A stretch of DNA of 64,000 nt from CAWFZT01 sp963820415 (lineage in GTDB: Bacteria > Chloroflexota > Anaerolineae > Anaerolineales > Anaerolineaceae): the NCBI GenBank assembly GCA_963820415.1, contig CAWFZT010000008.1:124001-188000 (forward strand), written 5' to 3'. A program made the position numbers and the translations under genes. The notes beneath the pieces were generated by a model. It did not search any database. It saw nothing but the letters and a program-made list of their open reading frames with translations, and was not told the DNA's origin. Shown here one piece after another: positions 43,487-52,370 of this stretch; position 1 is the stretch's first letter; every line of letters starts with the position of its first letter.

Positions 43487-43867
43487 ATGACCATTTTTAC
43501 GCCTGGATTGATCACCGCCGGGGTTTTATTTATCCTTTCGCTGGCCTCGGGGGTGTGGCTGAGCTATTTGGGCAAGCCGATCAATATTTTCATTGTGACC
43601 ATCCACAAGTTAATCTCACTGGCGACGGTGCTCTTTACCGGTCTGGCAATTTACCATTTATCCAGGACGGCTGCCATAAGCTCTTCCGAATTGAGCGCCA
43701 TGGTGGTTACCGGGCTGCTTTTCCTCTTTCTATTTATTACTGGGGCTTTGTTGAGCGCCGGAAAGCCGGTGAATAGAGTAATATCGGCGACCCATAAGAT
43801 CGCTCCACTCCTGAGCGTAATTTCCACGGCTGTGACCATTTTCCTTCTGGCAGGCGGCAGATGGTGA
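43487..43867 (+). CDS. Small four-span membrane protein
   Basis: 127 residues with four hydrophobic helices: PGLITAGVLFILSLASGVWL, FIVTIHKLISLATVLFTGLA, VVTGLLFLFLFITGALLSAG and ISATHKIAPLLSVISTAV. Two histidines in helices (THK and THK motifs, HKL and HKI) could bind haem or metal, as in small cytochrome-like membrane proteins, but this is speculative. It begins 45 bases after cfa and ends 37 bases before the flavodoxin. The GTG nine bases earlier is an alternative start. Family not recognised. Confidence 0.6.
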   Translation: MTIFTPGLITAGVLFILSLASGVWLSYLGKPINIFIVTIHKLISLATVLFTGLAIYHLSRTAAISSSELSAMVVTGLLFLFLFITGALLSAGKPVNRVISATHKIAPLLSVISTAVTIFLLAGGRW

Positions 43868-43904
43868 AGAGCGGCCTGGCAGACTTTTTCGAAAGGTGGA
43901 ACCC

Positions 43905-44408
43905 ATGAAAACTGTCGTAGTGTATGAATCCCTGTGGGGAAATACGGCCGCTATCGCCCGGGCCATTGCAGAAGGCATTGGGCAGGCAGCCCTGGCGCTC
44001 TCGACTGCCGAAGCGACCGGCGCAGCCATTGCCGGCGCTGACCTGCTCGTCGCCGGAGCCCCGGTGCTGGGGTTCAGGCTGCCAGACGAGAAGATGCGCG
44101 AAAACATCAAATTGAACCCCGGCAGGGCGCCGGCGCCTCCCGACCTTTCTCACCCATCCATGCGCGCCTGGCTGGCCGGGCTCCCGAAAGGGAATGGGCG
44201 GTCGACCGCCTTCGAGACGCGCCTGTGGTGGTCGCCGGGCGGGTCAACCGCCGCCATCCTGCGCGGGCTGCAAGCCGCCGGATACCAGCCGCTTGTGCCG
44301 GCGCGCCGCTTCATCGTAACCGGCGCCTATGGTCCCCTGCGCGGCGGGGAAGTGGAGCGAGCGCGCCAGTGGGGCGCGGAGCTTGCGCAGGCGTTGAGCC
44401 AGGCCTAA
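43905..44408 (+). CDS. Flavodoxin-like protein
   Basis: 167 residues starting MKTVVVYESLWGNTAAIARA, the phosphate-binding loop of flavodoxins with an FMN site. The remaining fold is reminiscent of flavodoxin_5 type proteins, including RFIVTGAYGPLRGGE near the C-terminus. The start has GGTGGA upstream. The gene is the second of three plus-strand genes ending with an MBL-fold hydrolase, nine bases after it. Diflavin or rubredoxin-oxidase systems pair such proteins, but here both are separate and no partner is proven. Confidence 0.8.
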   Translation: MKTVVVYESLWGNTAAIARAIAEGIGQAALALSTAEATGAAIAGADLLVAGAPVLGFRLPDEKMRENIKLNPGRAPAPPDLSHPSMRAWLAGLPKGNGRSTAFETRLWWSPGGSTAAILRGLQAAGYQPLVPARRFIVTGAYGPLRGGEVERARQWGAELAQALSQA

Positions 44409-44418
44409 GGGGGAAGGC

Positions 44419-45097
44419 ATGCCAACAGAAATCAAAACCATTCGCTCGAGTGGCGTTAATTGCTACCTGGTCACGACCAGCGACGGCGGTTTCGTCCTGA
44501 TCGACAGCGGGTTGTCAATGGGCCGTGCCCGCATCCTGAAAGAACTCGAAAGCGCCGGCTGCCGGCCGGGAAAATTGAACCTGATCCTGATCACCCATGC
44601 GGATCCCGACCATATCGGCAATGCAGCTTATCTGCGGCGGATGTACGCCACAAAAATCGCCATGCACCCGGCCGAAACAAAGGCAGCCGAGAGCGGAAAT
44701 ATGCTTTACAACAGAAAAAGCCAGACTTCTCTTACCAGGACATTTTTTTTCGATATTCAAGCCGGGTAAATCCGACCGCTTTACGCCTGATTTTACTGTC
44801 GAGGATGGGCAGGACCTTTCCTCCTACGGATTGGATGCGAAAGTCATTCATCTTCCAGGGCATACCGCCGGTTCTATCGGCATCCTGACCATGCAGGGCG
44901 TTCCTTCGCAAGGCTCAGGACAGGTTCTCTTCTGTGGCGATATGCTGATGGAGCGCAAGGAGGGCCTACGGGTCGGGTACGGGGATCCGCTTGATTTCAA
45001 AGACAGCCTGGAGAAGCTGAAAAGCCTGGAAATAAAGACGTTTTACCCCGGGCACGGCCGGCCGTTCTCGATGGAGACGTTCCTGAAGAATTTCTAG
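44419..45097 (+). pseudogene. MBL-fold metallo-hydrolase, frameshift in a T8 run
   Basis: A metallo-beta-lactamase-fold hydrolase with ITHADPDHIGNAAYL for the metal site and IHLPGHTAGSIGI and FCGDMLM downstream. The frame stops at 44769, just past a run of eight T (44743-44750). Removing one T restores the frame to RTFFSIFKPGKSDRF and the reading to 45097. The repaired protein has about 225 residues, normal for the family. Homopolymer length error or phase variation are both possible. It follows the flavodoxin gene and may be coupled to it. Confidence 0.75.
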
Positions 45098-45137
45098 CCA
45101 ACCAGCCTATGAAATTGTGAATTAAGAGGTGTTAACG

Positions 45138-45168
45138 CGTTCGCCCAGCACGGGAAGCTGGACGAACG
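45138..45168. terminator. Hairpin between convergent MBL and SIS genes
   Basis: CGTTCGCCCAGC pairs with GCTGGACGAACG (one bulge) around a seven-base loop. It lies in the 88-base gap between the convergent MBL and SIS genes and could serve both as a terminator, though no T-run follows. Confidence 0.4.
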
Positions 45169-45185
45169 GGTAGGGGGAAGGATTG

Positions 45186-46253
45186 TTATAGAAAATTTGC
45201 CGATTGTTTTAAGCTCCCCTGTATGCCTGCCTCGCTGGTGATGACGCGTTGGATGTGACGCACATCGCCGGGCTGGACGCCGGAATCGAGGGCCAGGTCA
45301 TAGGCCAGGACCTGGCAGGGGAGGATCTCAAGCAGGGGCAGCACGTGAGCCGGCAGGTCGGGCAGAGGGAAATTGAGCGCTCTATCCAGGGTCGACCGCC
45401 CGATCCAGACCAGGCCGGCCTGGTTGTCAAGCAGTTCCTGGCACAGGCGGTGGCTCAAGGCAGAGGTCTCATCGCGGCCCTCAAAAACGATGGCGCGGAA
45501 TTCCTGGTTGACCGCTTCGATCGGCCCCTGGCGGAACAACCCGGTGGCCATCGCCAGACAGGAACGCCGCGAGGTTTCCTGGATGACCAGGGCGCCGCCG
45601 TGCGCCGAAGCCAGCGACGGACCGCGTCCAAGCAGGTAGATCGGGGAAGCCCGGCGCAGCAAGGCCAGCAGCCCCTGGCGCAGTTCGATGGCCTGCTTCA
45701 GGGCGCTATCCATGGCAGAGGCGGCGTCCTGCAGGTCCAGCAGCATGGCATCCGGTTGATCGATTACCATACCAGCCAGTACAAGCTCGGCTGAGATCAT
45801 CCCAATGTAGGCGGAAATGACCACCAGTTCGTCCCAGCGCGAGTGGTTGGGCAGGCACACGTCGGCCAAGCGCCCGGCAGTGCTGCCCGGCTCGTTGGTG
45901 ACGGTGATGACCGGTATGCCGGCGGCCCGGGCGTGTTCGCCCAGGCGGATCACCTCGGCGGTTTCCCCGGAGCGGGTGTTGAGCACAATGGCGCAGTCCC
46001 TCAGGCCAGGGAACAGTCCGTAAGCCGCTTCGGTGGCGTCTACATATTCGGCCGGGAATTCATGACCCATGAGATAATAAACAGCAGGGATGCAGGCATT
46101 CATCCCCGAGCCGACCCCGGCAAAAACGACCCGGCCGGCCTTGCGGATCAGGGCGGCGGCCTGTTTGAGCGGCGCCGGGTCGCTGGAGGTGTGAGAGTGG
46201 ATGATACTGCGCAGGTTAGAAGGGTTGGAGAGGATGTCGTCCCAGACAGTCAT
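45186..46253 (-). CDS. SIS-domain protein (sugar isomerase/GlmS-like)
   Basis: 355 residues with two SIS domains, as in the isomerase half of glucosamine-6-phosphate synthase. Residues 40-180 form the first domain (RVVFAGVGSGMNACIPAVYY, then LNTRSGETAEVIRL); residues 205-340 form the second (IYLLGRGPSLASAHGGALVI). The N-terminal glutaminase is absent, so it cannot use glutamine and is likely an aldose/ketose isomerase or phosphosugar-binding regulator. It diverges from the MttB-like gene, with a 240-base promoter region between them. Confidence 0.88.
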   Translation of the reverse strand: MTVWDDILSNPSNLRSIIHSHTSSDPAPLKQAAALIRKAGRVVFAGVGSGMNACIPAVYYLMGHEFPAEYVDATEAAYGLFPGLRDCAIVLNTRSGETAEVIRLGEHARAAGIPVITVTNEPGSTAGRLADVCLPNHSRWDELVVISAYIGMISAELVLAGMVIDQPDAMLLDLQDAASAMDSALKQAIELRQGLLALLRRASPIYLLGRGPSLASAHGGALVIQETSRRSCLAMATGLFRQGPIEAVNQEFRAIVFEGRDETSALSHRLCQELLDNQAGLVWIGRSTLDRALNFPLPDLPAHVLPLLEILPCQVLAYDLALDSGVQPGDVRHIQRVITSEAGIQGSLKQSANFL

Positions 46254-46495
46254 TCAACACTCCTGTGGGAAAGGAAAATAAACCAGGTTTGGGCAAGGGA
46301 GCGGCAGGCTTTCGGGATTAGACGATGAAGAAACTGCCCGCCGTCCCCTTACTTTCGATACGCCTATCATATCATGTACGATTGCTTATGTCAAGTGTAT
46401 ATATGTGATTGAGTGGTTAACCATGATGACTGAGTATGATAATATTTAACCTGGATGAAGTAAATGGTCTTAAATTGGCCAAGAAGGGACATATA

Positions 46496-47902
46496 ATGTA
46501 CGCTGCCGGTCATGCTTACAACCTGATGTCAACCAGCGAGGTGGAGACGATCCACCGCAGCGCCCTGCGCATCCTCGACGAAGTCGGGATGGAAATCCAG
46601 AACGAGCGGCTGCTCAAAGCCCTGGCGGATTTTGGCCTGCGGGTAGATTTCGCCGCCCAGCGGGTGCGCTTCCCGCCCGCCCTGGTCGAGCGTTTCCTAG
46701 CGGAAGCGGAGCGCTACGACTGGGAAAACACGCCCCCACAGGTGGGCGGTTCGGCCGGCGTGTACCACGGCCTTTACCACGACCCGGAGACCGGCCAATT
46801 ATTACCCTGGACAGAGGAGCGCCTGGCCTTTTACTTTGCCCTGGCGCGCCAGTTGAAACACCTCAGTGGGGCGAGCATGCTGGGCTGCCGCCTGCCGGTC
46901 CCGCCGCCGCTCGAACCGCTCTACGAGCGCTATTACTGCTGGAAATATGGCGCCCGGGAAGGCAGCTCGATCTACCTGGACGAACTGTGCCCCTATTTGT
47001 TGGAGCTTTACCAGGCCGCCGCCCAGGTGCAGGGCCAGCCGGTCGGGGAGGTGTTCCGCGGCGCAGTGTATCTCGTACCGCCGCTCAAGCTGGGCGTGCA
47101 CGAGGCTTACCAGGTGGCCTATTTCTGGGAGCACGGCCTGCGGGTGGGTATCGGGGACATGTATGCCATGGGCGCCAGCGCTCCGGTCACCCTGGCTGGG
47201 GCGGTGACGCTCAACCTGGCCGAACAACTGGCCCTGCGCATCCTGGATTGGGCGCTGTGGGGGCGTAAGACCCTGGCGTTGGGCGGATCGATCTCGGTGA
47301 TGGACATGCGCACGACCATCTATCCCTACGGGCGGCCGGAAATGGCCATCGCCAACCTGATGACCGCTCAACTGGCGCGCCACTATGGAGCGTATTATTC
47401 CGGGCACGCCGGGTTGAGCGACGCCAAGCTGCCTTCGGTCGAGGCCGGTTATCAAAAGGCGCTGACCGCTATTCCCACCTTGCTGGCTTGCGGCAGCCTG
47501 TGGATGGATGCCGGGCTGCTTTCCATCGACGAAGTGTGCTCGCCGGTGCAGATGATCCTGGACAACGAGTTCCTGGGGGCGCTGGAACGGTTTACCCGCC
47601 AGTCGCAAATCACCGAAGACTCAATCGGGCTGGAGACGATCCTGGAGGTTGGCCCGGGCGGGCATTTCATGGACAAGGAGCACACGGTACGCTACTTTCG
47701 CCAGGAGCAGTGGCAGCCGGCGCTGTGGTCACGCCAGATGCTGCGCCCGTGGATGGAAGCTGAAGACGGCCTGGACGCCGACCGGGCGCGCCAGGTGGCG
47801 CTGGATATCAAGCGCAAGGGCATCCCTGCGCCAGGTATGTCGCCAGAGCTGGAGGGCGAAGTGCTGCGCGTGATCGAAAAGGCTCGAAAAAAGTTAGCTT
47901 AA
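46496..47902 (+). CDS. Trimethylamine methyltransferase family protein (MttB-like, non-pyrrolysine)
   Basis: 468 residues of the MttB superfamily, corrinoid-dependent methyltransferases acting on methylamines, glycine betaine or related quaternary amines. Recognised segments are IHRSALRILDEVGMEIQNE, the VHEAYQVAYFWEHGLRVGIG region and VGPGGHFMDKEHTVRYFRQE. There is no in-frame TAG, so pyrrolysine is absent and the enzyme falls with MtgB-like members. The start at 46496 (MYAAGHAYNLMSTSEV) has AAGGGA upstream. No corrinoid protein or methyltransferase 2 gene is visible in the window, so its partners must be elsewhere. Confidence 0.9.
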   Translation: MYAAGHAYNLMSTSEVETIHRSALRILDEVGMEIQNERLLKALADFGLRVDFAAQRVRFPPALVERFLAEAERYDWENTPPQVGGSAGVYHGLYHDPETGQLLPWTEERLAFYFALARQLKHLSGASMLGCRLPVPPPLEPLYERYYCWKYGAREGSSIYLDELCPYLLELYQAAAQVQGQPVGEVFRGAVYLVPPLKLGVHEAYQVAYFWEHGLRVGIGDMYAMGASAPVTLAGAVTLNLAEQLALRILDWALWGRKTLALGGSISVMDMRTTIYPYGRPEMAIANLMTAQLARHYGAYYSGHAGLSDAKLPSVEAGYQKALTAIPTLLACGSLWMDAGLLSIDEVCSPVQMILDNEFLGALERFTRQSQITEDSIGLETILEVGPGGHFMDKEHTVRYFRQEQWQPALWSRQMLRPWMEAEDGLDADRARQVALDIKRKGIPAPGMSPELEGEVLRVIEKARKKLA

Positions 47903-47920
47903 TTACGCTATAATATTTTT

Positions 47921-48244
47921 ATTCTCTTCCATATCTCCAGCTACAGCCTGGTCTACCTGGCTGCCGGGGTGGTTACGGCGGTGGCGGCAACGCTGGTCTG
48001 GAAACGCCGCTCGGTCCCCGGGGGGATGTGGCTGTTCCTGTTGCTCCTGGCGCGCCTGCTGGACTACCTGAATATCCACAATCTGCAAGAAGACCAGCTG
48101 TACCAGCTATCGATCAGCGCCGGAGTGACCCGCTTTGATCCAGCCGTGCCCTGCACGTTGGACGAGCTGCTCGAACGGGGGGATAAGGCTATGTACGAGC
48201 AAAAGCAGGCCAGCAGGCGCAGGTTATCCAACCACCTGGATTGA
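47921..48244 (+). pseudogene. Diguanylate cyclase remnant: N-terminal membrane part fused to C-terminal GGDEF tail
   Basis: The first part (SYSLVYLAAGVVTAVAATLV, WKRRSVPGGMWLFLLLL) looks like the N-terminal membrane region of a sensor with the 7TM histidine-kinase-type input domain. At about 48085 it jumps to the last strand and helix of a GGDEF domain (SISAGVTRFDPAVPCTLDEL, DKAMYEQKQ). The whole middle, including GG(D/E)EF, is deleted. The ORF is still open, but the product cannot make cyclic-di-GMP. Confidence 0.75.
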
Positions 48245-48259
48245 AAGGAGAATAATAAA

Positions 48260-49378
48260 ATGGCAGATGTTTATCAGCGGCTGGCTAAATTTCTCGACCG
48301 GCTGCCGGCCGGATTTCCTCCCTCCCCAGGCGGGGTGGAGCTAAAGATACTGCGCAAGCTTTTTACCCCCGAAGAAGCCGGGCTATTTATGCACCTCAGT
48401 CTAATGGACGAAAGCGCCCGGGTGGTGGCTTTTCGCGCCCGCCTGCCACTGGCGCAGGTCTCCTCCCTGCTGGAAAAAATGGAAGCGAAAGGGCTGATCG
48501 CTGGCAACCACCAGGCGGGCCGGCCGGCGGAGTACTCGGTAAACCAGTATGTGGTAGGTTTTTATGAAGAGCAGGTCGACCGGCTGGACCGCGAGCTGGT
48601 GGAGCTGACTGAAGAGTATGGCCCGCTCTTTTTTAAAGAGGGTCCGTGGAGAAAAGTCCCTCAGATTCGCACCATCCCCATCAAGGAGAGCATCCCGGTC
48701 GAGCACGCCGTCATGCCCTATGAACGGGCGGAAGATATCGCGCGCCCCCACACCCGCTTCGCCGTGCGGAACTGCATCTGCCGCCAGGAGCGCCAGTTGA
48801 TCGGCCAAGGCTGCGGAAAACCGCTGGAGGTATGCCTATCCTTCGACAACGGGGCCGAGCAGTCAGTGCGGACCGGCCGGGCGCACATGATTTCGCTAGA
48901 CGAAGCCCTGGATATCTTCAAGCAGGCCGACCAGGCCGGGCTAGTGCTGCAGCCGTCCAACTCGCAAGACCCCATCTTCATCTGCGCCTGCTGCGGCTGC
49001 TGCTGCGGGGTGCTACGCAATATCAAACAGTTCGATAAACCGGCCGACCTGGTGTCCAACCCGTTCATCGCCCGTCACGACGCCGGTTTGTGTTCGAACT
49101 GCGAGGCGTGCCTCGAGCGCTGCCAGATGCAGGCCATCACCCTCGTGGATGGGACGATTTCGCTCAACCAGGACCGTTGCATCGGCTGCGGGCTGTGCGT
49201 CAGCACCTGCCCGTCCGGGGCGATGAGCCTGACGCGCAAGGCCGCGCCGCCATCCATCCCCAAAGACACCGTCAGCAACTACGTACAAATGGCCCAGGCA
49301 CGCGACAAGCTGGGCCTGCTGCGCATGGCCGGCATGCTGGCCAGGTCAAAGGTCGACCGGATGCGGGCCCCCCGCTAA
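48260..49378 (+). CDS. 4Fe-4S ferredoxin-type protein with N-terminal winged-helix-like region
   Basis: 372 residues in three parts. The first 100 residues look helical and winged-helix-like (VSSLLEKMEAKGLIAGNHQA, GRPAEYSVNQYV). The central part contains a cysteine cluster FAVRNCICRQERQLIGQGCG and ICACCGCCCGVLR. The C-terminal part is a two-cluster ferredoxin domain: CSNCEACLERCQ and CIGCGLCVSTCPSGAMS. Such proteins act as redox-responsive electron carriers in anaerobes. It ends at a perfect palindromic terminator. GGAG lies upstream of the start. It sits between the MttB-like gene and the sugar transporter; a link to either is unproven. Confidence 0.85.
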   Translation: MADVYQRLAKFLDRLPAGFPPSPGGVELKILRKLFTPEEAGLFMHLSLMDESARVVAFRARLPLAQVSSLLEKMEAKGLIAGNHQAGRPAEYSVNQYVVGFYEEQVDRLDRELVELTEEYGPLFFKEGPWRKVPQIRTIPIKESIPVEHAVMPYERAEDIARPHTRFAVRNCICRQERQLIGQGCGKPLEVCLSFDNGAEQSVRTGRAHMISLDEALDIFKQADQAGLVLQPSNSQDPIFICACCGCCCGVLRNIKQFDKPADLVSNPFIARHDAGLCSNCEACLERCQMQAITLVDGTISLNQDRCIGCGLCVSTCPSGAMSLTRKAAPPSIPKDTVSNYVQMAQARDKLGLLRMAGMLARSKVDRMRAPR

Positions 49379-49385
49379 CAAACGG

Positions 49386-49419
49386 AAAAGCCGGGTTTTT
49401 TCGAAAAAACCCGGCTTTT
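49386..49419 (+). terminator. Perfect palindromic intrinsic terminator after the ferredoxin gene
   Basis: AAAAGCCGGGTTTTTTCGAA and its continuation form a perfect 34-bp palindrome. It reads as a terminator in either direction. Close copies follow the GNAT-like gene (52175-52208) and its duplicated tail (55576-55608). Confidence 0.8.
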
Positions 49420-49601
49420 ACAATGGGCTGATCCAGGAAATTTAAGGGCTATCCCTATAAAAGTCAGGGCTTTGTAATAAGAAAACGTTGTCTTTCGGCC
49501 ATTCTCAATGAGCCTGCACTTTTCGGTTGTTTAACTGCCAGGTAGCATGTACAATCAAACTATTCCAGCAGTTCAATGCCAATCGAAAAGAGGGAACTCG
49601 T

Positions 49602-50966
49602 ATGCAAGAAAAGCTATCCCTGCGTACCAAGCTGACCTACGGTTTCGGCGATACCGGCTTCAGCCTGACCTCCACCATCATGGGTGCCTACTTTGCCATC
49701 TTCCTCACCGATGTGGTTGGCCTGGCCGCCGGCACGGCCGCCATCGCCATCTTCTTCGGGCGCACCTGGGATTACATCAACGACCCGATCATCGGCCACA
49801 TTTCCGACCGGACCCGCACGCGCTGGGGCAGGCGGCGTCCATTCCTGCTCTTCGGCGCTTTGCCCTTTGCCCTGGCCTACATGCTGATGTGGTACCGCCC
49901 GCCCTTTGAAAGCCAGGCCTTACTGGCGGCCTATTACGCCTTTGCTTACATTCTATTCGATACCGCCGCCACCTTCGTATATATGCCTTTCTACGCTCTC
50001 ACCCCCGAACTGACCTCCAGCTACGATGAGCGCACCACTCTAACTACCTTCCGCATGTTCTTTTCGATCCTGGGCAGCCTGGTGGCCTTCACCATCCCCT
50101 TGCTGATTATCGGTTCTTTCCAACCCCAAAATGCAGGGCGCGTCTTCTTGATGGGCAGCGCCTTTGGGTTAGCCAGCGCCATCCCGGTGCTGCTGGTCTT
50201 TTTCGGCACGCGCGAGCGCCAGGAGTATTCCGAACTTGCCCAGCCAGGCCTGAAAGAGTCGCTAAGAGCCGCGATTAAGAACCGCCCCTTCGTCTTCGGG
50301 ATGATCATCTTCTTACTCACCTGGGTTTGCGTGGATATTCTGCAAGCCATGCTGCTGTATTTCATCAAGTACGTGGTGCAGCGTGAGGCGCAGAGCGATG
50401 TGATTATGGCGGTCATCTTCGTCACCGCCATGCTCGTGCTACCTTTCTGGGAATGGACTTCCCGGCGCTGGAACAAACGCGTCGCCTACGCTGCCGGGAT
50501 TGCCTTCTGGGCCATCGTACAAATAGTGATGATCACCTTGACCCCCAGCACACCCCTGGCGCTGATCCTCGGTCTGTGCGTGCTGGCGGGGATTGGGGTA
50601 AGCTCGGCGCACGTGCTGCCCTGGTCGATCATCCCCGACGCCATCGAATGGGACGAGTGGCAGACCGGCGAGCGGCATGAAGGCTTATTCTATAGCCTGG
50701 TGACGCTGGCTCAAAAAGTGGCTTCTTCCATTGCCATCCCGCTGGTGCTGCTGATGCTGCAGGTGACCGGCTACGTGCCGACTGCCAGGCTGCAGCCCGC
50801 CGGCGCTCTGCTGGGCATCCGCCTGGCGATTGGCCCCATCCCGGCCCTGCTGCTGTGCGGTGGGATTGTTTTTGCCATCATTTATCCGCTCAGCCGCGAG
50901 AGCCACCAGCGCATCGTGCATGATCTGGAAGCGCGCCGCCAGGCGCAGAAAGAGCAGGCAAAATGA
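49602..50966 (+). CDS. GPH-family (glycoside-pentoside-hexuronide) cation symporter, MFS
   Basis: 454 residues with about 12 membrane helices. The start is at 49602 (MQEKLSLRTKLTYGFGDTGF) with AAGAGGG upstream. The GPH signature DYINDPIIGHISDRTRTRWGRRRPF lies near residue 60 and marks the cytoplasmic loop between helices 2 and 3. It probably imports a glycoside or uronide with sodium or protons. ATGA overlap with the next gene (GNAT-like) shows cotranscription. No glycoside hydrolase sits beside it; the GH38 gene is 40 kb away. Confidence 0.92.
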   Translation: MQEKLSLRTKLTYGFGDTGFSLTSTIMGAYFAIFLTDVVGLAAGTAAIAIFFGRTWDYINDPIIGHISDRTRTRWGRRRPFLLFGALPFALAYMLMWYRPPFESQALLAAYYAFAYILFDTAATFVYMPFYALTPELTSSYDERTTLTTFRMFFSILGSLVAFTIPLLIIGSFQPQNAGRVFLMGSAFGLASAIPVLLVFFGTRERQEYSELAQPGLKESLRAAIKNRPFVFGMIIFLLTWVCVDILQAMLLYFIKYVVQREAQSDVIMAVIFVTAMLVLPFWEWTSRRWNKRVAYAAGIAFWAIVQIVMITLTPSTPLALILGLCVLAGIGVSSAHVLPWSIIPDAIEWDEWQTGERHEGLFYSLVTLAQKVASSIAIPLVLLMLQVTGYVPTARLQPAGALLGIRLAIGPIPALLLCGGIVFAIIYPLSRESHQRIVHDLEARRQAQKEQAK

Positions 50967-52117
50967 GCAACCTTGCCATGCCCCTGAACTTGGCGGTCCG
51001 GCCCGTGCGCACCCGCCGTGAGCGCAGATTATTTTTAACCTTTCCCTGGCGTATCTATCGTGACGATCCGTTGTGGGTGCCGCCCCTGCTGCCTGACTGG
51101 GCCAAACGCATTGACCCGGCCAAAGGGGTCTTCTTCAAGCGCGGTGAGGCTGAGTTTTTCATCGCCTGGCGGGATGGCCAGCCGGTGGGCACCATCTGCG
51201 CCGCCGAAGACCGTGAGGAAAATGAAGTCAGGCATGCCCGTGAGTGCGTCTTTGGCTTTTTCAACTTCATCGAGGATTACGCTGTGATGGAAGCGCTGCT
51301 GGAGCGGGCGCGTGAATGGGCCACCGGGCGCGGGCTGGACGCCCTGACCGGCCCCTTCAACCTGGACTACGAAGACAGCTATGGCATCCTGGTCGAAGGC
51401 CGCGATCGCCCGCCCACCCTGATGTGCGGGCACACCCCGCCCTATTACCTCGGATTTGTCGAGCGCTACGGCTTCCAGCCGGTGCGCGGGGATAATATCG
51501 CTTTCGCCCTGGATCTCACCCAGGACAACCCCGCTCTGCGTGAACTGGAGGGCATGGCTGAGCGCGTGCGCCAGCGGCGCAGTTACACCGTCCGTCCCGC
51601 CGACCTGCTGCACTGGGAAGACGAATTGGAACGGATTTACGTCTTGCTCAACACCGCCATGACCCACTTGCCCGACTACCGCAGCTGGCCGCGCGAGGTG
51701 GTCTACAGCAGCCTGGCGCCTTTCCGCAAGATTGTCGACCCAGAACTGGTGCTGTTCGCCCAGGATGGCGAGCGCGTAGTGGGCTGGTTGCCCGGCCTGC
51801 CCAATCTGAACGAAGCCTTCATCCATGTCAACGGCTTGCGCCAGCCGTGGGATTATCTCAAACTGGCCTGGTATATGCGCAGGAGCCAGCACCCGCACTG
51901 CCTGGCGGTCAAGAGCGTGCTGGTGCCGCCTGAATACTGGGGCAGCGGCGTGGTGATTTTATTATTCGACCAGATGGTGCGTACGGCCCGCGCCCGCGGC
52001 TACCGCTGGATCGATGCTTCGCTTACTTCCGACGATAACCCACGCACCCCCGCCCTGGGGGCGCGCTTCGGCGCCAAAATCTATAAGCGCATCCGCGTAT
52101 ACCGCATGCAGATATAA
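50963..52117 (+). CDS. GNAT-like acyltransferase family protein, long form
   Basis: 384 residues, with a GNAT-like fold seen from RTRRERRLFLTFPWRIYRDD, VGTICAAEDREENE, FGFFNFIEDYAVMEALLERA and GPFNLDYEDSYGILVEG. The C-terminal half (SVLVPPEYWGSGVVILLFDQ) holds the acyl-CoA-type loop and SLTSDDNPRTPALGARFGAK near the end. Its start overlaps the stop of the transporter. The last 40 residues and the following terminator are duplicated at 55396. A biochemical substrate cannot be given. Confidence 0.8.
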   Translation: MSNLAMPLNLAVRPVRTRRERRLFLTFPWRIYRDDPLWVPPLLPDWAKRIDPAKGVFFKRGEAEFFIAWRDGQPVGTICAAEDREENEVRHARECVFGFFNFIEDYAVMEALLERAREWATGRGLDALTGPFNLDYEDSYGILVEGRDRPPTLMCGHTPPYYLGFVERYGFQPVRGDNIAFALDLTQDNPALRELEGMAERVRQRRSYTVRPADLLHWEDELERIYVLLNTAMTHLPDYRSWPREVVYSSLAPFRKIVDPELVLFAQDGERVVGWLPGLPNLNEAFIHVNGLRQPWDYLKLAWYMRRSQHPHCLAVKSVLVPPEYWGSGVVILLFDQMVRTARARGYRWIDASLTSDDNPRTPALGARFGAKIYKRIRVYRMQI

Positions 52118-52210
52118 AGTCGATTTTCCTCTTGCTGTCCTTGCGCAAAAGGCTGGCGGAAACTGCTTGACTGCAAAAGCTGGGTTTTTCCGAAAAAACC
52201 TGGCTTTTCA
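51995..52210 (+). repeat. Direct repeat, copy 1: tail of the GNAT-like gene
   Basis: Starting at CGCGGCTACCG, 216 bases of this copy match 55396-55610 with few substitutions. They cover the last 40 codons of the GNAT-like gene and its terminator. The source copy is this one, because only here does the upstream gene body exist. Confidence 0.85.
52175..52208 (+). terminator. Terminator of the GNAT-like gene
   Basis: AAAAGCTGGGTTTTTCCGAA followed by the complementary part and TTTT. It resembles the perfect palindrome at 49386, with a few mismatches. Confidence 0.75.
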
Positions 52211-52370
52211 AATGTAATAGGGTTTCTAGCATATATGAGTGATACAGAGTTTATTGCACCTGGCAGCTATTCTCTAAAATTTCTATCCAGAGGTAGAATC
52301 CATCACGACCAAGCCTATGGCTGGGGGCATTCCATTACCAATTCCTAAAAAATTGTACTCGGATCGCATT

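Noticed and set aside
46496..47902. A pyrrolysine-containing trimethylamine methyltransferase
   Set aside because: No in-frame TAG exists, so it is a non-pyrrolysine member.
47903..48244. A functional small membrane regulator
   Set aside because: The sequence is a fusion of the first and last parts of a GGDEF sensor, so it is best seen as a remnant.
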